Positions 1 to 6,247 are shown, numbered from the stretch's first letter. The stretch is 6,459 nt of DNA from a bacterium (GCA_021782295.1 JAJXVC010000110.1:1-6459); one strand, 5' to 3'. A program made the numbers and translations. Notes: generated by a model not told the origin, from the sequence alone.

Positions 1-236
1 AACGGGGTGAAAAGTCCGACGATATAGAGCCCGAGCGACCACCACGGACCCTTTGCCGCGAAGGCCACCGCGACCGTACCGAAAACGAGCAAGCGTGCGA
101 AACTACTTAAGACGAACGCCCGCCCTCTACCGGTCTCCACCAGCCGCCTGGCTGCCTCGGTCAGGAAATAGAGGTTGAGGATTCCGCAGAGATAGCCTAC
201 CACGAAGGCCGACACCGCCAGGATCGGTAGGCTCAC
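1..236 (-). CDS. atpI: AtpI-like F-ATPase accessory membrane protein, N-terminal part (cut by window edge)
   Basis: A partial frame of 78 whole codons, starting with GTG at 236-234 and running off the left edge. It was read directly from the sequence. The product is hydrophobic: a first membrane segment at about residues 3-25 ending in GILNLYFL, a basic/polar linker (EAARRLVETGRGRAF, 27-41), a second segment around 46-61, then KGPWW and the beginning of a third. This pattern (small-residue helix, LN, charged loop with Arg, then R-L-L and GP) fits the ATP synthase I / AtpI family, which helps assemble the c-ring of the F0 sector. An AGGGG Shine-Dalgarno sequence at 244-248 supports the GTG start. 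With this start the first membrane helix of Bacillus AtpI is missing; the frame upstream is open but reads into wecB and is not hydrophobic. It begins 13 bases after wecB, as in Firmicutes where atpI follows mnaA and precedes atpB. The family call is fairly good but rests on a fragment. Confidence 0.72.
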   Translation of the reverse strand, partial: MSLPILAVSAFVVGYLCGILNLYFLTEAARRLVETGRGRAFVLSSFARLLVFGTVAVAFAAKGPWWSLGLYIVGLFTP

Positions 237-243
237 TGCCGCG

Positions 244-248
244 CCCCT
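244..248 (-). promoter_or_regulatory. Ribosome binding site for the atpI-like gene
   Basis: AGGGG on the minus strand, seven bases before the GTG at 236. It lies just after the wecB stop and is the main reason for choosing that GTG. Seen directly in the sequence. Confidence 0.5.
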
Positions 249-249
249 G

Positions 250-1395
250 CTACGGCACGAAGGCGGCAGGTTCCTCGCCGCCGCGGAAACGGGAAAGCAG
301 CGCGGCGAGAATCCGCTTCGAGGCGCCGCCGTCACCGTAGGGGTTCGCCGCCCGCGCCATCGCGGCATAATGCGCCGGATCGCCGAGAAGCGCCGCCGCG
401 CCGGAGAGGATGCGCTCGGGGTCGTGCCCGACGAGCTCGAGCGTCCCCGCAGCGAGCCCTTCCGGGCGCTCCGTCTCCTCGCGCATCACGAGCACCGGCT
501 TGCCGAGACAAGGGGCTTCCTCTTGAATGCCGCCGGAATCGGTAAGAACGAAGTGTGCGGCTCGCACCGCCGCGACCATCTTCGCGTAATCGATCGGATC
601 GACGAGAATCGCGTCGTCGAGGCCGCCGAGCACCTCGCGGACCACCGGAGCAACGTGCGGCGATGGGTGGACCGGCCAGTAGATCTGCGGGCGCTGCGGC
701 AACTCGAGAATGCGGCGCATCGCCTCGGCCATCGCGCGCATATGCGGGTGATTTTCGCGTCGATGCGCGGTAACGACGATCAAGGGGCGCTGTGGATCGA
801 CGCGCTCGAATTGCGGCGGCAGCGGCAGCGTCGGGCGATGCGCGACTTCGAGAAACGCGTCGATCACGGTGTTGCCGGTGACGAAGATGTTGCGCGCGCC
901 GACCCCTTCGGCGAGCAAATTCTCCCGCGCGCGCGCGGTCGGCGAAAAATGATAGCGCGCGAGCCGCCCCGTTAGCCGGCGATTCATTTCTTCGGGATAG
1001 GGCAGCCACGGATCGCCGGTACGCAGCCCCGCTTCCACGTGCCCAACCTCGGCTTTTGCGTAGAACGCTGCCAGCGCCGCTGCGGTGCTCGTCGTCGTGT
1101 CGCCATGAACGAGGACGATCTCCGGACGAGCGCGCGCCAATACCGGCTCCATGCCTTCGAGTACGCGCGTCGTTATCTGCGTGAGCGTCTGATCGGAGGT
1201 CATGATGTCGAGATCGTAGTCGGGAACGATCGAGAACAACGCCAGCAAATCGTCGAGCATGTGTCGATGTTGCGCCGTCACGCAGATCGACGCATCGAAG
1301 CGCGGATCGGCGCGGAGTGCTTCAACGACCGGCGCCATTTTTATGGTGTCGGGGCGCGTCCCAAAGACGCTCATGACGCGTAAGGGTTCGCTCAC
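250..1395 (-). CDS. wecB: UDP-N-acetylglucosamine 2-epimerase (non-hydrolysing)
   Basis: A 381-residue protein, normal length for WecB/MnaA, which interconverts UDP-GlcNAc and UDP-ManNAc in the cytoplasm through a 2-acetamidoglucal intermediate. The two-domain GT-B-like fold is marked by an N-terminal GTRPDTIKMAPV motif (12-23), HGDTTTS (97-103), VEAGLRT (120-126), PYPEEMNRR (132-140), VTGNTVIDAF (172-181), VTAHRREN (208-215), VHPSPH (242-247) and SGGIQEEAP (287-295). Residues D99, E121, E135 and H211 line up with the catalytic D95, E117, E131 and H213 of E. coli WecB. The first motif has Asp-Thr where Glu-Ala is usual, a mild change. The start is GTG at 1395, overlapping the stop of the preceding wecA-type gene by four bases, with GGAAGG just upstream; an in-frame ATG seven codons on (MSVFGTRP) is a possible alternative. 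With the lipid-linked GlcNAc-1-P transferase upstream, it likely supplies ManNAc for a surface or wall polymer. It may equally be called mnaA. Confidence 0.95.
   Translation of the reverse strand: MSEPLRVMSVFGTRPDTIKMAPVVEALRADPRFDASICVTAQHRHMLDDLLALFSIVPDYDLDIMTSDQTLTQITTRVLEGMEPVLARARPEIVLVHGDTTTSTAAALAAFYAKAEVGHVEAGLRTGDPWLPYPEEMNRRLTGRLARYHFSPTARARENLLAEGVGARNIFVTGNTVIDAFLEVAHRPTLPLPPQFERVDPQRPLIVVTAHRRENHPHMRAMAEAMRRILELPQRPQIYWPVHPSPHVAPVVREVLGGLDDAILVDPIDYAKMVAAVRAAHFVLTDSGGIQEEAPCLGKPVLVMREETERPEGLAAGTLELVGHDPERILSGAAALLGDPAHYAAMARAANPYGDGGASKRILAALLSRFRGGEEPAAFVP
1392..1395 (-). promoter_or_regulatory. Four-base GTGA overlap, translational coupling of wecA and wecB
   Basis: The TGA stop of the WecA-type gene (1394-1392) and the GTG start of wecB (1395-1393) share bases, with GGAAGG a few bases before the GTG. 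Such overlaps commonly let a terminating ribosome restart, which would keep the two envelope-polymer enzymes in step. The overlap is seen directly; coupling is inferred. Confidence 0.6.
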
Positions 1396-2414
1396 ACAAG
1401 CCTTCCCGAATGAGAGAGAATACCGGATACCAACAGCGCGACGACGCCGAGGACGATGCAGACGGCATAAATGAGAAAGACGGCCTGCCGAACGCCGAGG
1501 CCGAATCGAAAGATCAATTGATGGTGAAAGTGGCCGCGATCCGCATCGGTAATACTGCGTCCGTTTGCCGCCCGTCGCACGATGACGGCGGCGGTGTCGA
1601 GAATCGGCAGCGCTAAGACCACCAACGGCACCAAGAGACTAATGGCGATCGCCGTTTTGCTGCCGCCGATAATCGTCACCGTCGCGAACACGTAACCGAT
1701 GAAGAGCGAGCCTGCATCGCCAAGGAAGATTCGCGCCGGGTTAAAGTTGTAGGGGAGGAATCCAAGCGAACTACCCGCGAGTGCGAGCAACACCAGGGCC
1801 ACGATGAAGTTTCCGTGGAGCGCGGCGATGGCAAAGAGAAAGAGACTCGAAATCGTCGTCACCCCGGCGAGCAGCCCGTCGAGCCCATCGATGAAGTTCA
1901 TCGCGTTCATCATCCCGACGTACCAGAGCAGCGTAAGTGGGATGCTGACCCAGATGGGAAAATCGATCCACGCATTCGCCGCGCCGTGCGCGAAGGGATT
2001 GTTGATGCCCGAAATCATGAACCCGTAGAGCATCGAGATGCCGGCGACGACGATCTGAGCGACGAGTTTGCTGCGCGCACGCATCTGCATGACGTCGTCC
2101 CAAAAACCGACTCCGAGAATCAACAAACTCCCGAAAAGTAAGCCGATGAGGTGATGCGCGATATCGAGCTGTGCGTCTCGCGCGTGCGGCGCGCCAACCA
2201 CGAAGCCGAGCACCGCAAAGAGCGCGGTTGCAAAGCCGAAGAAGACCGCAACGCCGCCGATGCGCGGGGTCGGCGTCGTATGTACGCGGCGCTCTTCTTC
2301 GACGCCGTCGATAATTTTGAGATGCGTCGCCAAACGAATCACGAGCGGCGCAATGGTCGCCGCGACGGCGGCGGCGATAACGAACGCCGCGATCTCCGCA
2401 AGAATCGGCTTCAT
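1392..2414 (-). CDS. wecA: Undecaprenyl-phosphate N-acetylglucosaminyl-1-phosphate transferase, WecA/TagO type
   Basis: A 340-residue polytopic membrane protein of the polyprenyl-phosphate sugar-1-phosphate transferase family (MraY/WecA/TagO). It moves GlcNAc-1-phosphate from UDP-GlcNAc to the undecaprenyl-phosphate carrier at the inner membrane face, the first step of many surface polymers. Family motifs are all present: RVHTTPTPRIGG (43-54), the Asp pair in GFWDD (D106, D107), NAMNFIDGLDGL (170-181) with D176 and D179, RIFLGDAGS (228-236) with D233, and the cytoplasmic DRGHFHHQL (292-300) with H295, H297 and H298. About ten hydrophobic helices alternate with these loops. The HFHH form and lack of MraY-specific features favour WecA/TagO over MraY. 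ATG start at 2414, ten bases after the dCMP deaminase stop and without a strong Shine-Dalgarno, so translation may be coupled. Its stop lies inside the wecB start (GTGA). The exact sugar is inferred from the family and the wecB neighbour. Confidence 0.93.
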   Translation of the reverse strand: MKPILAEIAAFVIAAAVAATIAPLVIRLATHLKIIDGVEEERRVHTTPTPRIGGVAVFFGFATALFAVLGFVVGAPHARDAQLDIAHHLIGLLFGSLLILGVGFWDDVMQMRARSKLVAQIVVAGISMLYGFMISGINNPFAHGAANAWIDFPIWVSIPLTLLWYVGMMNAMNFIDGLDGLLAGVTTISSLFLFAIAALHGNFIVALVLLALAGSSLGFLPYNFNPARIFLGDAGSLFIGYVFATVTIIGGSKTAIAISLLVPLVVLALPILDTAAVIVRRAANGRSITDADRGHFHHQLIFRFGLGVRQAVFLIYAVCIVLGVVALLVSGILSHSGRLV

Positions 2415-2424
2415 CGGTGCAAGC

Positions 2425-2850
2425 TCACGGTACGAGCTTCCACTGCGTTAACGCAACACCCGCCTCGGCGAGCAGTTCGACGGCAAAGGCATCCTCGTAA
2501 CGTTCTTCGTACACGATGCGCTCGACGCCCGCGCTCACCAAGAGCTTCGAACAACCGACGCATGGTTGATGCGTGCAATACACCGTTGCTCCGGCGAGGC
2601 TCACGCCGTGAAGCGCGCCCTGCACGACGGCGTTCGCTTCGGCATGCGTCGCCCGTACGCAGTGATTATCGACCATCGCGCAGCCGACATCGGTGCAATG
2701 CGCGACACCGCGCGGTGCGCCGTTGTAACCGGTGGTAAGAATGCGTTGGTCGCGAACGGCGACGCAGCCGACGCGCGCGCGGGGGCAGGTCGCTCGCGAT
2801 CCGACCGTGCGCGCGATCTCCATAAAATAGTCATCCCAACTCGGCCGCAT
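2425..2850 (-). CDS. comEB: Deoxycytidylate (dCMP) deaminase
   Basis: A 141-residue zinc-dependent deaminase that converts dCMP to dUMP, the substrate of thymidylate synthase. The catalytic zinc site is complete: HAE at 69-71 (H69 ligand, E71 proton shuttle) and PCVGC at 96-100 (C97 and C100 ligands). Other dCMP-deaminase hallmarks are WDDYFMEIA near the N-terminus, CPRARVGCV (22-30) and TGYNGAPRGVAHC (40-52), followed by the Cys-rich stretch leading to HAE. Extra cysteines such as C22, C52 and C64 sit where many family members carry a second, structural zinc; that role is inferred. ATG start at 2850, only six bases after the upp stop, with no clear Shine-Dalgarno, suggesting coupling to upp. 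Pairing with upp and glyA places it in pyrimidine and thymidylate supply. It corresponds to the Bacillus comEB product by family; a competence role is not implied. Confidence 0.93.
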   Translation of the reverse strand: MRPSWDDYFMEIARTVGSRATCPRARVGCVAVRDQRILTTGYNGAPRGVAHCTDVGCAMVDNHCVRATHAEANAVVQGALHGVSLAGATVYCTHQPCVGCSKLLVSAGVERIVYEERYEDAFAVELLAEAGVALTQWKLVP

Positions 2851-2856
2851 CGTTGG

Positions 2857-3531
2857 TTAACGCGGCGCCACGAAGGTCGGCAGCGAGGTGAGGCTTCCGA
2901 AGAGGCGGTCCCCCGCATCGCCGAGCCCCGGAACGATATATCCGTGTTCGTTGAGTTCGGCGTCGATCGCTCCGACGACGATGCGAACGTCCGGAAAAGC
3001 GGCTTGCATCGCCGCAATTCCTTCAGGTGCTGCAATGACGCTGACGAACGTAACGTCGCTTGCTCCGTGTGTTGCAAGCAACCGCATTGCGGCGATCCCC
3101 GAACCTCCCGTGGCAAGCATCGGGTCGAGTACGAAGACGCGCCGGCCGTCGAGCCGTGCTGGAACGTTCGCGTAATACGGCACCGCCTGCAGCGTCTGCG
3201 GATCGCGATAGAAGCCGAGATGCGCGACGACGGCATCCTCGACGATCTGCAAAAAGCCCGGAACAAGGCCGAGCCCGGCACGAAGAATCGGCGCAATGAC
3301 CGGCGGCTGCGCGATACGCGTTGCTTTCATTGAGAGCAACGGCGTCTCAACTTCAACCTCGCGCGTCGGTAGCGTTCGCGTCGCCTCGAATGCAAGCAAC
3401 GTACCTACGTGTTCGAGCAGCACGCGAAAACTGCGCGTCGGCGTGTTGCGATCGCGTAGCTGCGCGAGCCGATCCTGCAGCGCCGGATGATCGACGACGA
3501 GGAGCTTCTGGCCGTTCATACTGGGCTGCAC
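2857..3531 (-). CDS. upp: Uracil phosphoribosyltransferase
   Basis: A cytoplasmic salvage enzyme that makes UMP and pyrophosphate from uracil and PRPP. Type I phosphoribosyltransferase signatures are clear: VVDHPALQDRL (12-22), PILRAGLG (81-88), the PRPP loop in VLDPMLATGGSG (134-145), APEG (168-171) and the uracil-binding YIVPGLGDAGDRLFG (198-212). Numbering is from the GTG at 3531, which gives 224 residues and has AAGG about nine bases upstream. An in-frame ATG at 3519 gives 220 residues and starts closer to the family's usual N-terminus, but has no Shine-Dalgarno; the sequence does not settle which is used. The usual end is GDRxFGTK, so about a dozen residues at the C-terminus (LTSLPTFVAPR) are extra. 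It follows glyA by 11 (or 23) bases and precedes the dCMP deaminase gene by six, within one operon. Confidence 0.95.
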   Translation of the reverse strand: MQPSMNGQKLLVVDHPALQDRLAQLRDRNTPTRSFRVLLEHVGTLLAFEATRTLPTREVEVETPLLSMKATRIAQPPVIAPILRAGLGLVPGFLQIVEDAVVAHLGFYRDPQTLQAVPYYANVPARLDGRRVFVLDPMLATGGSGIAAMRLLATHGASDVTFVSVIAAPEGIAAMQAAFPDVRIVVGAIDAELNEHGYIVPGLGDAGDRLFGSLTSLPTFVAPR

Positions 3532-3542
3532 GAAGCGGAGCC

Positions 3543-4790
3543 TTAGGGTACGTCGAAGCGTGCGGTGAGTTCGTGAACGCGGGCGCGCAATTTCTCTTGC
3601 TGCGCGCGCGCCTCGATATCGCCGAGCGCATCGCAGATGATTTCGGCTACCTCACGGCACTCGGCTACCCTGAAACCACGCGTCGTAATCGCCGGCGTAC
3701 CGACGCGAATGCCGCTGGTCACCATCGGCTTCTGCGGATCGAAGGGAATCGCGTTCTTATTGACAGTGATCGCAATCTCGTCGAGATAGCCTTCGACCGC
3801 TTTGCCGGTGAGATTCTTCACCGAAAGATCGACCAACAACAGGTGCGTATCGGTACCACCGCCGACCAAGCGCAGGCCGCGTTTGGCGAAGACCTCGCCC
3901 ATCGCGCGCGCGTTGTCGATCACGTTTTGTTGGTAGATGCGAAACTCCGGCCGCTGCGCTTCACCGAAGGCGACCGCTTTTGCGGCGATCGTGTGCATCA
4001 ACGGCCCGCCCTGAATGCCGGGGAAGAGGCTCTTGTCGATCGCGGCTGCATGTTGTGCTTTGCTGAGGATGATGCCGCCGCGCGGCCCGCGTAGCGTTTT
4101 ATGCGTCGTCGAGGTGACGAAATCGGCGAGCGGAACCGGCGACGGGTGCAAGCCGACTGCAACGAGCCCGGCGATATGCGCCATGTCGACCAACAACATC
4201 GCGCCGACTTCGTCGGCAATCTCGCGAAAACGTTCGTACTGCATGGTGCGCGGATAGGCGCTCGCACCGGCAATGATGAGTTTTGGTTTATGTTCGCGCG
4301 CCAACGAAGCAACCTGGTCGAAATCGATCAGTTCGTCTTCTTTGCGCAAGCCGTACGCCAGGGCGTTGTAAAGTTTTCCGCTGAAACTCACTTTCGTTCC
4401 ATGCGTGAGATGGCCGCCGTGAGCGAGCGACATCCCGAGAACGCTCTCGCCGGGTGCGAGCACCGCCATGAAGACCGCCATGTTTGCCTGCGCACCGGAG
4501 TGCGGCTGAACGTTGGCATGCTCGGCGCCGAAGATCGCTTTCACGCGATCGATCGCGAGCGTTTCGGCGACGTCGACGAATTCGCAGCCGCCGTAGTAGC
4601 GCTTGCCGGGATAGCCTTCGGCGTATTTGTTGGTCATCACGCAGGCCATCGCTTCGCGTACTGCGGCGCTTGCGTAATTTTCCGAAGCGATCAATTCGAG
4701 GTTACCGCGTTGGCGGCGCTCCTCGGCGGCGATCGAAGCGTAGAGTTCGGGATCCTGTGCGGCGAGCGAGCCGTGCTGAAGCGTCTGCAT
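3543..4790 (-). CDS. glyA: Serine hydroxymethyltransferase
   Basis: A 415-residue PLP enzyme that converts serine and tetrahydrofolate to glycine and 5,10-methylene-tetrahydrofolate, the main source of one-carbon units. Length matches bacterial GlyA. Visible signatures are [11 protein letters not shown] (31-41), [17 protein letters not shown] (54-70), the [11 protein letters not shown] stretch (97-107), [11 protein letters not shown] (201-211) with D202 and H205 at the cofactor ring, and [14 protein letters not shown] (226-239) in which K231 is the Schiff-base lysine. FPGIQGGP (256-263) and the C-terminal SGIRVGTPA (359-367) are also present. No key residue is missing. ATG start at 4790 with a modest AGAAAG seven bases upstream; it follows rpiB by 17 bases. 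Making methylene-THF beside a dCMP deaminase that provides dUMP fits thymidylate supply, although no thyA or thyX lies in the window. Confidence 0.97.
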   Translation of the reverse strand: MQTLQHGSLAAQDPELYASIAAEERRQRGNLELIASENYASAAVREAMACVMTNKYAEGYPGKRYYGGCEFVDVAETLAIDRVKAIFGAEHANVQPHSGAQANMAVFMAVLAPGESVLGMSLAHGGHLTHGTKVSFSGKLYNALAYGLRKEDELIDFDQVASLAREHKPKLIIAGASAYPRTMQYERFREIADEVGAMLLVDMAHIAGLVAVGLHPSPVPLADFVTSTTHKTLRGPRGGIILSKAQHAAAIDKSLFPGIQGGPLMHTIAAKAVAFGEAQRPEFRIYQQNVIDNARAMGEVFAKRGLRLVGGGTDTHLLLVDLSVKNLTGKAVEGYLDEIAITVNKNAIPFDPQKPMVTSGIRVGTPAITTRGFRVAECREVAEIICDALGDIEARAQQEKLRARVHELTARFDVP

Positions 4791-4807
4791 GGTGGACTTT
4801 CTGTGCG

Positions 4808-5314
4808 TTACGGTTGTGCGGTGCGGGCGTCATCGACTGCCCCGCGTTCGAGTGCGCGTAGCGTGCGCGTACGTTGGTCGTCGGAGAATTCGAAGAGCTG
4901 GTCGACGCGCGCCGCGTGCCGCCCACCTTCGAAGGGTGTCGAGAGAAAAATTTCGAGGATGCGTTCGACCATCTCCCAGCCGGTCAGCCGTTCGGCGAGT
5001 GCGAGCACGTTCGCGTTGTTGTGACGGCGCGCTAATTCGGCGGAATAGGGTTCGGCAACAGGTGCGCAGCGCACGCCGGGAACCTTGTTCGCCGCGATCG
5101 CGATGCCGATCGATGAACCGCAGACCACGATGCCGCGCTCGGCCTGCCCGCTCGCGACCGCCTCCGCGACGGCGAAGCCGTACTGCGGATAATCGACCGG
5201 CGTCGCATCGTGCGTGCCGAAATCGATAACGCTATGTCCACGCTCGCGCAGAAGCGCGGCGATGCGATCTTTATATGCGAATCCGGCGTGGTCGGCGCCG
5301 AGTGCGATGGTCAC
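4808..5314 (-). CDS. rpiB: Ribose-5-phosphate isomerase B (RpiB/LacAB family)
   Basis: A cytoplasmic isomerase of the RpiB/LacAB family that interconverts ribose 5-phosphate and ribulose 5-phosphate, supplying PRPP for nucleotides. Taking GTG at 5314 gives 168 residues, near the usual 145-160, beginning [11 protein letters not shown] as family members do. The longer open frame back to 5413 adds residues unlike the family and overlaps the divergent gene, so I reject it. Visible signatures are GADHAG (6-11) with D8, H9, [12 protein letters not shown] (32-43), the catalytic Cys loop VVCGSSIG (63-70) with C65, AANK (74-77), and [12 protein letters not shown] (95-106) with H98 and N99. The loop reads CGSSIG where CGTGIG or CGSGIG is usual. 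A GGGAGAG stretch upstream supports the start. It is the first gene of the seven-gene minus-strand run, 40 bases from a divergent plus-strand gene. Other LacAB-type aldose isomerases cannot be fully excluded. Confidence 0.93.
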   Translation of the reverse strand: MTIALGADHAGFAYKDRIAALLRERGHSVIDFGTHDATPVDYPQYGFAVAEAVASGQAERGIVVCGSSIGIAIAANKVPGVRCAPVAEPYSAELARRHNNANVLALAERLTGWEMVERILEIFLSTPFEGGRHAARVDQLFEFSDDQRTRTLRALERGAVDDARTAQP

Positions 5315-5354
5315 GGCAGAGGGCTCTCCCTTAGGCAGTCGAACTCGCGCGCCG
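5315..5354. promoter_or_regulatory. Forty-base divergent intergenic region between rpiB and the TIM-barrel gene
   Basis: The start codons of rpiB (minus) and the next gene (plus) are only 40 bases apart, so their promoters must lie here or inside each other's coding sequence. I see no good -35/-10 pair in either direction. The minus strand carries GGGAGAG (5324-5330), a plausible ribosome binding site nine bases before the rpiB GTG that helps fix that start. The plus strand shows no Shine-Dalgarno near ATG 5355, so that gene may be read from a leaderless or weak start. Confidence 0.4.
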
Positions 5355-6062
5355 ATGAAGATCGCCTGGGCCAGCAGTGCATTCGAAGCCGCTTTCGCGC
5401 GTGGCGATTGCACGCAACTCGAGTGGCTCGATGCCTGTGCGCGCAGTGCTCTCTGCGACGGCGTAGCGTTCGACCGAGCGCACTTTCCGCGAACCGATGC
5501 AGACTACCTCGCCCAAATCAAGAAGGCGAGCGTCGATCTCTGTGTGACACCGGTCGCAACGCTCGACGACGCCTTCTTCCTCGCTTCGCGCAGCGAAAAA
5601 GAGGAGTCGCTGCGGATCGCGCTCGCGGTTGGGGCGCCCCTGCTCGTCGCTCGAGCCCCGCGGCTCGGCGCCTGCAGCTACCCCGAATTGGCCGCCGCGC
5701 TTGGGGAGGCGACGGGGCTTGCGAAGGCCGCAAATATCACCATCGCGCTACGGAACGCTCCCGATACGCACGCCGGTAGCGATGCCGACTGCAAGCGCTT
5801 GGCGAAGGAGGCCGACTCGGCATGGCTGCGCTTCGCCCCCGAGCCGCTGCGCCTCGATGCGGGCAGCTCGCTTGCCACCCTCGTGGGCAAGAGCGTCGTT
5901 CTGCTCCACGATCTCGCCGAGAACGCCGAAAAAGCGCTCGCATGTATCGAGCGCGAGGCGCCGGGATATCACGGGTACCTCCTCCTCGATGCGCGCAGCG
6001 GAGCCTGCACCCTGGGAGAGATCGAATCGATGACCGCGCCAAACGTCTTTCGTGCGAGGTGA
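5355..6062 (+). CDS. Sugar-phosphate isomerase/epimerase-like TIM-barrel protein (AP-endonuclease-2 fold)
   Basis: A 235-residue soluble protein without a signal peptide or membrane segment. It resembles the xylose-isomerase-like TIM-barrel family: an opening strand MKIAWASSAFEAAFARGD, the first helix QLEWLDACA, then CDGVAFDRAHFPRTDADYLAQI (34-55) and alternating strands and helices to the end (VDLCVTPVA 60-68, GAPLLVARAP 93-102, ITIALRNAPD 128-137, AWLRFAPEP 156-164, VVLLHDL 181-187, GYLLLDA 207-213). It is shorter than the usual 260-300. Where metal-dependent relatives have Glu in an ALEN strand, this has R133; H185-D186 remain; the last metal Glu position reads as Asp in LLLDAR. Catalysis may therefore differ or be lost (inference). 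ATG 5355 is chosen because the first barrel strand begins there; the open frame upstream to 5214 reads antisense to rpiB. The substrate is unknown, and the divergent rpiB does not prove a shared pathway. Confidence 0.7.
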   Translation: MKIAWASSAFEAAFARGDCTQLEWLDACARSALCDGVAFDRAHFPRTDADYLAQIKKASVDLCVTPVATLDDAFFLASRSEKEESLRIALAVGAPLLVARAPRLGACSYPELAAALGEATGLAKAANITIALRNAPDTHAGSDADCKRLAKEADSAWLRFAPEPLRLDAGSSLATLVGKSVVLLHDLAENAEKALACIEREAPGYHGYLLLDARSGACTLGEIESMTAPNVFRAR

Positions 6063-6064
6063 GA

Positions 6065-6082
6065 ACCTGCTTTCTCGCAGGT
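6065..6082 (+). terminator. Hairpin just after the TIM-barrel stop; possible weak terminator
   Basis: ACCTGC (6065-6070) pairs perfectly with GCAGGT (6077-6082) around a TTTCTC loop, beginning three bases after the stop codon. No run of T follows, so it is not a classical intrinsic terminator; it could be a Rho-linked or mRNA-end structure. The hairpin is seen; its role is inferred. Confidence 0.3.
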
Positions 6083-6137
6083 GGGTGCGGCCCGGGCGCT
6101 GGTGCGACAAGCTGTTGCCCGTCACGCCGTCGTATCC

Positions 6138-6151
6138 GGAGCTGATGCTCC
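6138..6151 (+). other. Small hairpin GGAGC-TGAT-GCTCC
   Basis: A perfect five-base-pair stem with a four-base loop, followed by CCTTAGGGTTTT. The T run is short and separated from the stem, so I do not call a terminator. It may be part of a structured RNA or chance. Confidence 0.3.
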
Positions 6152-6186
6152 CTTAGGGTTTTCGTTGGTCCAGCACCTATGGCACG

Positions 6187-6203
6187 CTGCGCGTAAGACG
6201 CAG
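6187..6203 (+). other. Small hairpin CTGCG-CGTAAGA-CGCAG
   Basis: A perfect five-base-pair stem with a seven-base loop in the middle of the intergenic region. No known RNA family was recognised. Confidence 0.25.
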
Positions 6204-6223
6204 TCACCACCCCAACCCTAGCA

Positions 6224-6247
6224 CCGGCGTCAAGACTTGACAGCCGG
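6224..6247. promoter_or_regulatory. Inverted repeat overlapping a TTGACA hexamer; candidate operator
   Basis: The core is GTCAAG-A-CTTGAC (6229-6241), perfect six-base arms around one central base. It is extended by CCGGC on the left and GCCGG on the right (6243-6247), with a single unmatched A at 6242. The right arm contains TTGACA (6237-6242), a consensus -35 hexamer. A one-base loop is too tight for an RNA hairpin, so a DNA site for a dimeric regulator is the better reading. It ends about 25 bases before the ATG of the following plus-strand frame. There is no good -10 at 16-18 bases, so the promoter itself is uncertain. Confidence 0.45.

Noticed and set aside
370..975. Plus-strand frame of 201 codons opposite wecB
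   Set aside because: The minus strand encodes a complete WecB with all catalytic motifs; the opposite frame is a low-complexity Arg/Ala/Glu-rich shadow.
3321..5024. Long plus-strand frames (3321-4094 and 4101-5024) opposite glyA and rpiB
   Set aside because: They are antisense to strongly recognised genes, are rich in Arg and lack any recognisable domain. High GC at third codon positions makes such shadow frames common.
5214..5354. Longer start of the TIM-barrel gene at 5214
   Set aside because: The extension is antisense to rpiB and not barrel-like; the first barrel strand starts at ATG 5355.
5315..5413. Longer rpiB start giving a 201-residue protein
   Set aside because: The extra 33 residues do not resemble the family N-terminus and overlap the divergent TIM-barrel gene; GTG 5314 starts right at the conserved [10 protein letters not shown].
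5326..6157. Shared 10-mer CTCCCTTAGG at 5326-5335 and 6148-6157, both near gene starts
   Set aside because: Several chance pairs of identical 10-mers are expected in a window this size, and the two copies sit at different distances from starts.
6063..6230. SRP RNA on the minus strand (GGTGCTAGGG resembles the start of Bacillus scRNA)
   Set aside because: The conserved apical domain (GTCAGG, GGAA tetraloop, AGCAG) is absent, so the resemblance is limited to the first few bases.
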